DNA of 20,332 bases from a virus. A program made the translations under genes and the position numbers. Where the stretch lies: positions 1-20,332 of the IMG/VR virus record IMGVR_UViG_3300030104_001375; one strand, 5' to 3'. The notes under the pieces were generated by a model. It was not told the DNA's origin, searched no databases, and saw only the letters and a list, made by a program, of their open reading frames with translations. This document shows positions 1-6,160 of the stretch, in pieces (the first letter of the stretch is position 1; every line of letters begins with the position of its first letter).

Positions 1-2
1 AG

Positions 3-395
3 TCATACCGCCTCAATACTATTCATAAGTCTTTCGCTTTCTTTCCTACTCGCATCACTAGAATACAAACGACCTGCCTGAATCTCGCTCTTAGTCTCAG
101 CGTGCTTCTCTAAATGTGCTGAACCATTAATAGATTTAGGTTGCAAACCACTCTGACGCAACCGCTTATACGCAGACATGTCAGCATCTTTAGCTTTTTC
201 AGCTTTCTTCGTAGCGTCTAAATCAATTACAGAGTTACGAGAAGGCATAGCAGAAGGCGCAATGTTAACACCTGAAATAAGTTTGCTCATTGCCTGGCCA
301 CAATCAACGCAATGAAACGAATGCTCATCATTGAAGCCATGTATTATTTCTTCAACGTTTCCACATTGTGTGCATCTATAGTCATACCGTGGCAT
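3..395 (-). CDS. FmdB-type zinc-ribbon protein
   Basis: A 130-residue protein whose first 45 residues form a FmdB-like zinc ribbon: MPRYDYRC, then C8-x2-C11 and C29-x2-C32, a spacing fit to bind one zinc ion. The remainder is charged, lysine-rich and probably helical or disordered, with no motif I recognise. I chose the ATG at 395 because FmdB-type proteins begin with a short M-P-x-Y-x-Y-x-C run and because GAGG lies about 9 bases upstream; a TTG at 404 would add three residues. The start overlaps the end of the repeat protein gene by 14 bases. The stop (TGA, 3-5) overlaps an ATG at 4-6 that may open the next gene outside the window. FmdB ribbons are usually assigned to regulation or nucleic-acid binding, but in phages their role is unknown. 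The ribbon is clear; the function is not. Confidence 0.8.
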   Translation of the reverse strand: MPRYDYRCTQCGNVEEIIHGFNDEHSFHCVDCGQAMSKLISGVNIAPSAMPSRNSVIDLDATKKAEKAKDADMSAYKRLRQSGLQPKSINGSAHLEKHAETKSEIQAGRLYSSDASRKESERLMNSIEAV

Positions 396-1200
396 AACCC
401 TCAACCTCTATTCCGTAACCAGCATTTTTTAACGAATTTAGTTCATCATCTGTAAAATCGGTAGGGGATTCATGCCCACCATATATTGTCCGAGAAACTG
501 TACTCATGTCTGCCGGTTGTCGAGTCGTTACCGACCCATCGTTTAATATAAATATATTAACGCCTCTAGCCGTCGGAGGATAGAATCTGCGTAAGTTCCT
601 AGCAGGGCTAATAGTAGGAAACCTGGTAACGTCTAATGTTGGAACCGTATTTTCAAATACAGGTATATATTTTGTATTGAATAATAGTTGATCTACAGAC
701 GTTGTAGCATTAATTGTAGACACATCTATGTTCTGATCCATACTGACGGTCACAGACGGCGTTGTAGACGTTCCACCTATTACTGATGGTTCTACATCAG
801 CATTGCCTGAAATCGTCGCAGACGGCGTTGTAGCAGCCGTAGAAACAAGGCTAGGAGCTACACTTGCTGTACCAGATATAGTCGCAGAAGGCGTAGTTGA
901 AACACCAGCAATAACACTAGGGGCTACGCTAGCCGTACCCGATATTGTCGCCGACGGCGTAGTAGTAGCGCCAGCAATAACGCTAGGAGCTACACTAGCT
1001 GTCCCGGATACAGTCGTAGCAGGAACAGTCGTTGTACCTGCAATCACCGCAACGGCAGCATTCGCAAAGGCTGTTACGGTTACAGCCGGAACAGTCGCAG
1101 TACACGCTATTGTCGATGCGTTGACTGTCGCATCTGCTTGCGAATAGTTTACGCTTGAACTTGCGTAGGTAACCGCAGATGAGCTGTAGTTTATTGTCAC
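382..1200 (-). CDS. Repeat-containing fibre-like protein
   Basis: A 272-residue protein with a Ser/Thr/Ala/Val-rich N-terminal half and a globular-looking C-terminal third. Residues 30-153 are about five and a half tandem 22-residue units, typically VIAG-x2-TTPSATISGTASVAPS, the pattern of a repetitive beta-stranded stalk. Residues 160-272 lose the repeat and contain aromatic and charged residues (for example NLRRFYPPTARGVN), which could be a tip or attachment domain. The start is GTG, supported by GAGGT 7 bases upstream and a 12-base gap after the holin gene. Similar Ala/Val/Thr/Pro repeats occur in tail-fibre-like proteins of actinobacterial phages, from my general knowledge. Its place after the lysis cassette separates it from the main fibre gene. 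A role in host contact is inference; no enzymatic motif was seen. Confidence 0.8.
   Translation of the reverse strand: MTINYSSSAVTYASSSVNYSQADATVNASTIACTATVPAVTVTAFANAAVAVIAGTTTVPATTVSGTASVAPSVIAGATTTPSATISGTASVAPSVIAGVSTTPSATISGTASVAPSLVSTAATTPSATISGNADVEPSVIGGTSTTPSVTVSMDQNIDVSTINATTSVDQLLFNTKYIPVFENTVPTLDVTRFPTISPARNLRRFYPPTARGVNIFILNDGSVTTRQPADMSTVSRTIYGGHESPTDFTDDELNSLKNAGYGIEVEGYATV
742..1113 (-). repeat. Tandem 66-bp (22-codon) repeats inside the fibre-like gene
   Basis: Codons 30-153 hold four full, clearly related 22-residue units (52-73, 74-95, 96-117, 118-139), a more diverged unit before them (30-51) and a partial unit after (140-153). The core TPSATISGTASVAPS is almost identical in the two middle units and diverges outward, as expected when central units are duplicated by unequal recombination. 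The DNA keeps the 66-base period. On the plus strand it produces a long open shadow frame that is not a gene. Confidence 0.85.
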
Positions 1201-1212
1201 CTGCTGACCTCA

Positions 1213-1458
1213 CTACTCGTCGCCGTACAGGGACTCCTCAGATGCGGTATTCTTACCAACCAAAGAAAATGACTTATCGCCAACCTTCGTAGCAGCCCAA
1301 CTCTTAAGAACTGACAGCACAGCAGCAAACCCAGAAGCTATAACAAGTTTCCAGTTGCTTACTCCCATGTCAAGAAAGCTGTTACCACTGATCGTGGCTA
1401 CTGCTGCTTGTACGAACGTCGCTCCGCATCGCTCAAGTAAATCTAGATATTCTTTCAT
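1213..1458 (-). CDS. Phage holin, r1t-like
   Basis: An 81-residue protein with the layout of the phage r1t holin family: a short N-terminal helix (YLDLLERCGATFVQAAVATI), a polar turn (SGNSFLDMG), then a hydrophobic helix at about residues 36-55 beginning with a Trp (WKLVIASGFAAVLSVLKSW) and a charged tail. Holins assemble in the inner membrane and let the endolysin reach the wall. The ATG at 1458 is preferred over an upstream TTG at 1476: it forms an ATGA overlap with the endolysin stop and has GGAAGG about 10 bases upstream. Placement directly after the endolysin supports the call. The first helix is only weakly hydrophobic, so one or two membrane passes are possible. Confidence 0.8.
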   Translation of the reverse strand: MKEYLDLLERCGATFVQAAVATISGNSFLDMGVSNWKLVIASGFAAVLSVLKSWAATKVGDKSFSLVGKNTASEESLYGDE

Positions 1459-2177
1459 CGTAATAATGCCTTCCAAGTATTTGGTCCAACTACGCCGTCA
1501 ACATATAGTAGCCGACGCTTCTGGAACTCCACAACAGCCTTTCGAGTAAGTCTGCCATAATCAGAATCTATCTTGTACCGATACAATCCCTTAGCAGCTA
1601 ACAACTGTTGCACTACTTTCACCGCTGCCCCTTTAGATCCTTTCTTCAAAGGATGAGCAGTAACTAGGGCTTCTATCTCAGCAAACGCAGCAGCAATACC
1701 CTTTACATCTTGCTTCGCTGTTTTCTTAGCTTTTGTGCCTTTCAATGCTGGCGCATCAAACCATTTGACTTTGCCGTTTACGACTTTGCAAGGCTGATGA
1801 TGCCACCACTCACCAGGCACATAAGCGACCATGCCATATGACTTTGCTATGGCGTTCACTTGAGAAGTACTGATACCTCGACCAGTAATTCTAAAATCAA
1901 CGGCATAACCCCAGTTATCAAACGCTGGTTGTTGCATGTGATATGACCCTTGGAAACCTGAAGATGTTTTGCGATCCGGGTTGGCAGCTAAGTTAAATCC
2001 TGGCCTACCGCTTTTGTATCCGTCGTAGAAGTATTTTTGTTGTGCATAAGTACGCACACCAGACACAACTTTGACTTTGTTACGAATACGACTGTCTTTA
2101 AAGAATGCTTCTAATCTGCGTTTGAACTCTGGGTGTAGTAGTTCGATGTTAACGTGTTTACTCGTCGTTGGTATCAT
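1455..2177 (-). CDS. Endolysin: M15 D,D-peptidase plus PG_binding_1
   Basis: A 240-residue two-domain lysin. Residues 10-140 are a peptidase M15 (VanY-type) domain: SGVRTYAQQ at 39-47, GSYH with H80, GYAVDF with D94, and EWWHH with E123 and H126, which fit the zinc ligands and catalytic glutamate. Residues 177-240 are a PG_binding_1 domain (LKKGSKGAAVKVVQQLL, then DYGRLTRKAVVEFQKR and VDGVVGPNTW). The domains are joined by a Lys/Ala linker. M15 enzymes cut peptide bonds in the peptidoglycan stem or cross-bridge. There is no signal peptide, which agrees with export through the holin encoded next. The H80-to-D94 spacing is longer than the classical H-x6-D; D87 is an alternative ligand. The ribosome site is weak (AGAAGAACAAG) and the start lies inside the end of a 42-codon gene, suggesting translational coupling. 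Confidence 0.93.
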   Translation of the reverse strand: MIPTTSKHVNIELLHPEFKRRLEAFFKDSRIRNKVKVVSGVRTYAQQKYFYDGYKSGRPGFNLAANPDRKTSSGFQGSYHMQQPAFDNWGYAVDFRITGRGISTSQVNAIAKSYGMVAYVPGEWWHHQPCKVVNGKVKWFDAPALKGTKAKKTAKQDVKGIAAAFAEIEALVTAHPLKKGSKGAAVKVVQQLLAAKGLYRYKIDSDYGRLTRKAVVEFQKRRLLYVDGVVGPNTWKALLR

Positions 2178-2286
2178 CTTGTTCTTCTGTTAGCTTTCTG
2201 ATTTGTACTGCTTGTACGCAAATCATTAATTCTTTTGGAAATTGTCTTTCTATTTCTTGGAGTACTTCTACTGGGGTAAGTTCCAT
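2158..2286 (-). CDS. Small 42-residue protein between fibre and endolysin
   Basis: A short gene beginning MELTPVEVLQEI and ending in an acidic tail (TEEQDDTNDE). It starts 2 bases after the fibre stop codon, has AGAAGGA 5 to 6 bases before the ATG, and overlaps the endolysin start by 20 bases. Spacing, ribosome site and overlap fit the tight packing of the neighbours, so I consider it real. The predicted product is one or two amphipathic helices with one cysteine and no hydrophobic segment, so it is not a second holin. I do not recognise a family. Its position suggests a fibre accessory or an assembly helper, which is speculation. Confidence 0.65.
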   Translation of the reverse strand: MELTPVEVLQEIERQFPKELMICVQAVQIRKLTEEQDDTNDE

Positions 2287-2288
2287 TT

Positions 2289-3968
2289 TTATCCTTCTAA
2301 CGTTGTTACTCTTGCTGAAAGTTCTTGAACCGCTTTTACTAACGGCGCTATTAATTCATTGTAACGCAAACCTTCACTAGCTGGGTACGTTTCTTCATTC
2401 CCGTCTGCGTCTGTTCCAGTAGCTTCAGCGTCTTGACACCACACAGCTCTAGTAGCTGCATCAGAACCAATAGCGCTAGCTACTTCTTGAGCCAAAAATC
2501 CCATGTGAGTTCTTGTCCCTTTGTAACCGCTTCTTGCATCCCATTTGTATGTAACAGGTCGCAAAGAATCAATAAACGTTAAACCAAGATCAATGTTTGT
2601 AATAGCTGTTTTGTCTCTTTCGTCAGACGTTTGAATAGTCCCATTTGTAGCACGAACATCATCCCATCGTTTAGACGACGTTCCTAAATCATAAACATTG
2701 TCATCGTAGGGGCGAAGATCACCGTCTGCTTCGACAACAGTTCTAAATTCACCTGCTGTCCTAATAAAAAAGTTTGAACCTGCTTGCTCAACGCCAATTC
2801 TAAAATCATCGTTGTTGTTCATACCGCAAACACCCAAATCAGTGCCGTCAGAACCTTCAAACAAAATTCTGTTACCAACAGTAGCACTACCACTACGTTT
2901 AAGTTTCATTCCATTTAACTCATCGTTCGTAATGACTAATTGACCAGTAGATGAAAGGTCCATGTGTTCTACTGGTGAAGCACCGTCAACTGCTGTTTTG
3001 AAAACTATGCCACAAGCATCATTATCATCCGTACTGCTACGTTTTTCAGCCCCAATCGTTGCCCCAAGAATAGTATTACCAGACGACCCTGAAGGAATAT
3101 AAAAATCAATTCCGGGTCCAGCTCCGGCTGCTAAATCAACATCATTTGTTTCAATTACTTTTAACTCAAGAACCGTGTCTAACGCCGCAGTGTTAACAAC
3201 ATGTTTTTGAATTGTTTGATGTTCAGCGCTTTCATCCCATTCCCAAAAAGAAGTGGTCGTAGCGCCATGGAACTTAACATCGTAACCAGTATCGTCAGCA
3301 CCAACTGTGATTGTGTTATCTGCTTGCGTTGGCTTTGCAAAAGTAATTTTTTCAGAACTATCGGTAGTAGTAAACGTAATATACGCATTATCAGCTTCCT
3401 CGATAATCAAAGCAGAAGCCTGGTTATCAGGAATTTTAATAGAGTTCTCACCAGCATTCGTAAATTGCAACGCACCATCAGCGCCACCAGACAACACTAA
3501 ATCGCCAGCAATATCAGCAGAGCTAGACAAATCAAGCGTAGCTGCATCTAATTCACCAGTTAGCGTAACGTTACGGAAACTAGCAATGTCCTTATCAGCA
3601 TCAACAACAACAGCTTTAGAAGCAACCACCGTTCCAGCAGTAGAACCATCAAGCAAATTAAGTTCAGCAGCACTTGAACTTACCGCAGTAGAACCCAAAA
3701 TTAAATCACCTTCAGGGATAGTAACATCACCAACAAACGTAGGTGTCGTATCCCAAGCAGAAGTACCAGTACCAGTACCAATTAGCACAGCACCAGAAGT
3801 AGGCGTGGTATCACCAGTACCCAACTTCTCCTCAATCTGCAACACAGCACCATTTACATTATTATGAATCGTCGCATGGTTAGGCGAATTAAGAGTATCA
3901 GAATCCGCTATATTATCAGGAAGCTCATTAGGATCTCTGTCTAAATCACCCGGAAATCTAGTTGCCAT
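2289..3968 (-). CDS. Tail fibre with C-terminal peptidase S74 chaperone
   Basis: A 559-residue fibre. Residues 27-50 carry the N-terminal fibre motif NSPNHATIHNNVNGAV..EEKLG. AELNLLDG at 101-108 is a motif often repeated in phage fibres. The middle (110-440) is rich in Gly, Ser, Thr and Asp and looks like a trimeric beta-structured shaft. From residue 448 the protein is an intramolecular chaperone: SDERDK supplies the S448/K453 dyad that in S74 proteins drives self-cleavage after trimerisation, followed by YKWD, HMGFLAQEV, LRYNELIAPLVKAV and a terminal coiled coil. The released C-terminal part would be 112 residues. AGAGGTG lies 6 bases before the ATG. The product most likely binds the host surface; the receptor is unknown. 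Confidence 0.9.
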   Translation of the reverse strand: MATRFPGDLDRDPNELPDNIADSDTLNSPNHATIHNNVNGAVLQIEEKLGTGDTTPTSGAVLIGTGTGTSAWDTTPTFVGDVTIPEGDLILGSTAVSSSAAELNLLDGSTAGTVVASKAVVVDADKDIASFRNVTLTGELDAATLDLSSSADIAGDLVLSGGADGALQFTNAGENSIKIPDNQASALIIEEADNAYITFTTTDSSEKITFAKPTQADNTITVGADDTGYDVKFHGATTTSFWEWDESAEHQTIQKHVVNTAALDTVLELKVIETNDVDLAAGAGPGIDFYIPSGSSGNTILGATIGAEKRSSTDDNDACGIVFKTAVDGASPVEHMDLSSTGQLVITNDELNGMKLKRSGSATVGNRILFEGSDGTDLGVCGMNNNDDFRIGVEQAGSNFFIRTAGEFRTVVEADGDLRPYDDNVYDLGTSSKRWDDVRATNGTIQTSDERDKTAITNIDLGLTFIDSLRPVTYKWDARSGYKGTRTHMGFLAQEVASAIGSDAATRAVWCQDAEATGTDADGNEETYPASEGLRYNELIAPLVKAVQELSARVTTLEG

Positions 3969-3978
3969 TATTCACCTC

Positions 3979-4407
3979 TTATGGAGTTAAGTCAATCGTA
4001 AAAATACCGCCAGCATTAAACGCAATCGTAAACGTTCCATTACTCGACGAGAAATCAGAACCAAAATCAATATATGCAATAAGCGGATCATCAGTTAAAG
4101 AATCATCATAAATTACAGCGCCCCTAGCGCTTGTAATTGTTGCAGAAGACCATGATGTGTCAGCAGCATCAAATTTGATTGTGCCACCTGTCTGCGTTAA
4201 AGACAAACTACTTAGCGTGTTACCACCTGAAGTGTACCCTGTCCCAGAAACTTCGTTAGATACATCGGCTTTAAAGTCATGCGCCCCAAAATCAGGGGTG
4301 TACGACGACGTAACCAACATAATCTTGATCGTGTCACTGTCCAGGTCTAACGCAAGAGTATTTTTCAAAGCGTTAAGAAAAGTTATTCCATAAAGACCAC
4401 TAGCCAT
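3979..4407 (-). CDS. Small structural protein next to capsid and fibre genes
   Basis: A 142-residue protein, probably all beta, starting MASGLYGITFLNALKNTLAL followed by SDTIKIMLVTSSYTP and a Gly/Ser/Thr-rich remainder ending GGIFTIDLTP. Proteins with this opening (a short helix, then an x-I-K-x-x-L-V strand and S-Y-T-P) are frequent in environmental tailed-phage genomes near capsid and tail genes and are annotated only as structural or hypothetical. No catalytic motif was seen. The start is firm: GAGGAG lies 8 bases upstream. It lies after the hairpin that follows the capsid gene, so it may be expressed at a lower level than the capsid protein. Possible roles are head decoration or tail assembly; nothing in the sequence separates these. 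Confidence 0.75.
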   Translation of the reverse strand: MASGLYGITFLNALKNTLALDLDSDTIKIMLVTSSYTPDFGAHDFKADVSNEVSGTGYTSGGNTLSSLSLTQTGGTIKFDAADTSWSSATITSARGAVIYDDSLTDDPLIAYIDFGSDFSSSNGTFTIAFNAGGIFTIDLTP

Positions 4408-4486
4408 CAGCGTTCTCCTCGTCAGTTACAACGCTGGCTTTTATTGTCTCAGCAGCTATAACTACATCTACTTGTTCATCTTCCAT
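4400..4486 (-). CDS. Possible 28-residue acidic ORF
   Basis: A short frame, MEDEQVDVVIAAETIKAS and ten more residues, opens after the capsid-distal hairpin and overlaps the next gene start by 8 bases, a layout seen at other small genes here. Against it: no ribosome-binding sequence precedes the ATG, and its last codons contain the GAGGAG that serves the 142-residue gene. It may be only a leader for coupling, or chance. Confidence 0.25.
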   Translation of the reverse strand: MEDEQVDVVIAAETIKASVVTDEENADG

Positions 4487-4518
4487 GATTCACAATAATA
4501 ATCTAATCGAATGCAGAA

Positions 4519-4568
4519 AGATAGAGGGTAGGCTAACCTCCCAGTACAGTCAGCCTACCCTGCTATCT
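4519..4568 (-). terminator. Strong hairpin just after the capsid gene
   Basis: The arms AGATAGAGGGTAGGCT (4519-4534) and AGCCTACCCTGCTATCT (4552-4568) pair over 16 bp with a single bulged base (4562) around a 17-base loop. On the transcribed strand the stem starts 11 bases past the capsid stop codon and is followed by only a short, broken T run (TTTCT). It therefore resembles a leaky terminator or a 3' stabiliser that would raise capsid mRNA relative to the downstream genes. The stem is read directly; the role is inferred. Confidence 0.7.
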
Positions 4569-4579
4569 AATTAGGGCTA

Positions 4580-5521
4580 TTAGTTAGCGCCTATTGAGGA
4601 TGATGTTTCAATCCTTCGGATACATTCCTCACGGAATCTTCCGTATCCTACAAGGTGATACCAACCTACTGTGTTGAATCGACGCAAGCTGTCGGTTACA
4701 GGACCGAACACGATGCTTGGGTCCGCACCGAAACCGGCTGCCCGGCTGTGTGCTTTCGCAAGAGCTTGTCTACCAACTATTACAGTTTTGTATTCATCAA
4801 CATTGGAAGCACCAGCGTCAGCGGTTAGCGTGATTCTTGGTGTTTCAATGAAATCAACTCCACCGAATGTACCGATGCTACCAGTGCGGACACCAGCTCC
4901 ATCTTGGCGAATTTGATGTTGAATAACGTCAGTTACGGCTGTAGCTTTACGCAGATCGTAGGAAACGTCAGGGTGGATAAATCCAACGTAAACGTTGCCG
5001 TCAAATGCAGGCGCAGAAGCAGTCCGTAGGTTAGCTACACACTGTCGAACAAGATCAGCGGTGATAATGTCACCTGCTGCTAGTTCTCCTGTAGCGGTTG
5101 CATCGCCACCGTATAGAACGTTGCTGCCTTCAGTTACGATGTCGTGAACAATCTTATCCAAGCTGTCACCCATGTTGTAACCGATAATATTAGCAGCGTC
5201 AGCGTCTATGTTTAAGAAGCTGGTTCCACGTGCTTTAGCGGTGGTTTGTATTGTATTACCGTACTCAGCAAGTGTTACTGTAACTTGTGCATCACCCATT
5301 GTTGATGGTGTGAGGTCAGAAGTTTCAGAAATTGCTGAAGTAGCTTGTGATAAATCGCTGTACTTTGTGAACTTAACGCTTGCTCCAGCGTGCGATTGGT
5401 TTGTGGTTTTCACATCGCAAACCATCTCAAAGAGAGGTTGTGATCGCAACGCAAAGTAAGCGAGCTGTTCAAACGCTGCATTACCAGCGGAGTTCAGCGA
5501 ACTCATTTGTGTTATTGCCAT
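4580..5521 (-). CDS. Major capsid protein, N4-gp56 type
   Basis: A 313-residue protein resembling N4-gp56-family major capsid proteins (HK97 fold). Supporting features are the central TLAEYGNTIQTTAKA segment (E-loop and early spine region), the long helix region around DSLDKIVHDIVTEGSNV, GFIHPDV in the P-domain and the terminal GWYHLVGYGRFREE (286-299), a typical ending of this family. It forms the icosahedral shell. A scaffold gene lies directly upstream and a hairpin directly downstream, the classical arrangement for the most abundant virion protein. The ATG at 5521 has GGAG about 9 bases upstream, inside a possible small stem (5522-5551). There is no N-terminal delta domain within this ORF, in agreement with a separate scaffold. 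Confidence 0.9.
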   Translation of the reverse strand: MAITQMSSLNSAGNAAFEQLAYFALRSQPLFEMVCDVKTTNQSHAGASVKFTKYSDLSQATSAISETSDLTPSTMGDAQVTVTLAEYGNTIQTTAKARGTSFLNIDADAANIIGYNMGDSLDKIVHDIVTEGSNVLYGGDATATGELAAGDIITADLVRQCVANLRTASAPAFDGNVYVGFIHPDVSYDLRKATAVTDVIQHQIRQDGAGVRTGSIGTFGGVDFIETPRITLTADAGASNVDEYKTVIVGRQALAKAHSRAAGFGADPSIVFGPVTDSLRRFNTVGWYHLVGYGRFREECIRRIETSSSIGAN

Positions 5522-5551
5522 TAGGCTATCTCCAATTAAATTTGGAGCCTA
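5522..5551 (-). promoter_or_regulatory. Possible hairpin over the capsid ribosome-binding site
   Basis: TAGG and CTCCAA on the plus strand (5522-5525, 5530-5535) can pair with TTGGAG and CCTA (5542-5551) around a 6-base loop with a 4-base bulge. The GGAG serving the capsid start is inside the stem, so folding could modulate initiation or stabilise the 5' end. The stem is short and interrupted; biological use is uncertain. Confidence 0.3.
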
Positions 5552-5553
5552 CC

Positions 5554-6021
5554 TCACGTCATTGCGTTAAAAGTACCGCCATTGGCTTCCCACAACTGTC
5601 GTAATTCATCAACATTTTTAGTTTGTCTAATTAAACTCTCGAATTGAGGATCTGCCACAGGACCAGCATCATCACTTGCCTCAGCGATTCTACGCTCCGC
5701 TTCAACTTGCTCTGCAAACTGCGCCTGTTGCTCTACCATTGACGTATTCGCCTGGCTTACCACATTCGATAAACCTGCGCTTTGAGCCTCAGCCTGTATC
5801 GCTTCAACATTTAGCTCGCCTTCGTAGCCTTTCATGAAATACTCAGTCATCTTATTAGATGGATCTAAGCCAGCATCACGAAACACTTCTTTGCGTTGCA
5901 TCTGTTGAACTTGGGCTTCAAGCTCATCAGCCCTCTTAGCTTTCGCTTCGAGTTCTCTACGCCAATTAGGTTTGGATTCGGTACTTGAAACTTCTTCTGT
6001 TTCAGTAGACTCTGTTTCCAT
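5554..6021 (-). CDS. Capsid scaffold protein
   Basis: A 155-residue acidic, helical protein directly before the capsid gene. It has a Ser/Thr/Glu-rich N-terminal arm, a coiled-coil stretch (about residues 20-45, WRRELEAKAKRADELEAQVQ), then FRDAGLDPSN..YFMKGYEGEL, a recurrent pattern of phage scaffold proteins, a second Gln/Glu-rich helix, and a C-terminal helical segment that could bind capsid subunits. Scaffolds template prohead assembly and leave before DNA packaging. I prefer the ATG at 6021, with AAGGTGAG upstream, over the GTG at 6045, which would add eight residues. No protease gene is recognisable in the window, so removal by exit rather than digestion is more likely. Confidence 0.8.
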   Translation of the reverse strand: METESTETEEVSSTESKPNWRRELEAKAKRADELEAQVQQMQRKEVFRDAGLDPSNKMTEYFMKGYEGELNVEAIQAEAQSAGLSNVVSQANTSMVEQQAQFAEQVEAERRIAEASDDAGPVADPQFESLIRQTKNVDELRQLWEANGGTFNAMT

Positions 6022-6124
6022 TATGTCACTCACCTTCTCATACACGCTAACAACGGTGGAATGCTAGCGGAGTTTAATTTGTTGTGAACGGCTCACCCTC
6101 TTAACGGGGCAGATCACATAACTA

Positions 6125-6153
6125 AATATAGGCAAAATGAGAGTTTGAGTCTA
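6125..6153 (-). promoter_or_regulatory. Putative sigma70-type promoter for scaffold and capsid
   Basis: On the minus strand TAGACT (6148-6153; 4 of 6 matches to TTGACA) is followed after exactly 17 bases by TATATT (6125-6130; 5 of 6 matches to TATAAT). It lies in the longest gap of the window, between the 307-residue gene and scaffold, and points at scaffold and capsid. A separate promoter for these highly expressed genes makes sense, but a match like this can arise by chance in AT-rich DNA. Confidence 0.4.
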
Positions 6154-6160
6154 TACCCTA

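Noticed and set aside
4-6. ATG overlapping the zinc-ribbon stop, perhaps the start of a further gene
   Set aside because: Only two codons lie in the window, so nothing about the product can be supported.
803-1147. 114-codon plus-strand open frame over the repeats
   Set aside because: It mirrors the 66-base repeats of the minus-strand gene; its Ala/Val/Gly-rich repeat is the antisense shadow and it stands alone against the direction of every other gene.
3307-3867. 186-codon plus-strand open frame inside the fibre gene
   Set aside because: It is antisense to a fibre gene with clear domains, lacks a recognisable domain, and its low-complexity Ser/Ala/Val/Pro composition follows from the opposite strand.
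6060-6115. Possible terminator-like pairing in the gap before scaffold
   Set aside because: Only short C-run/G-run and AACGG repeats were found, without a stable stem or T run.
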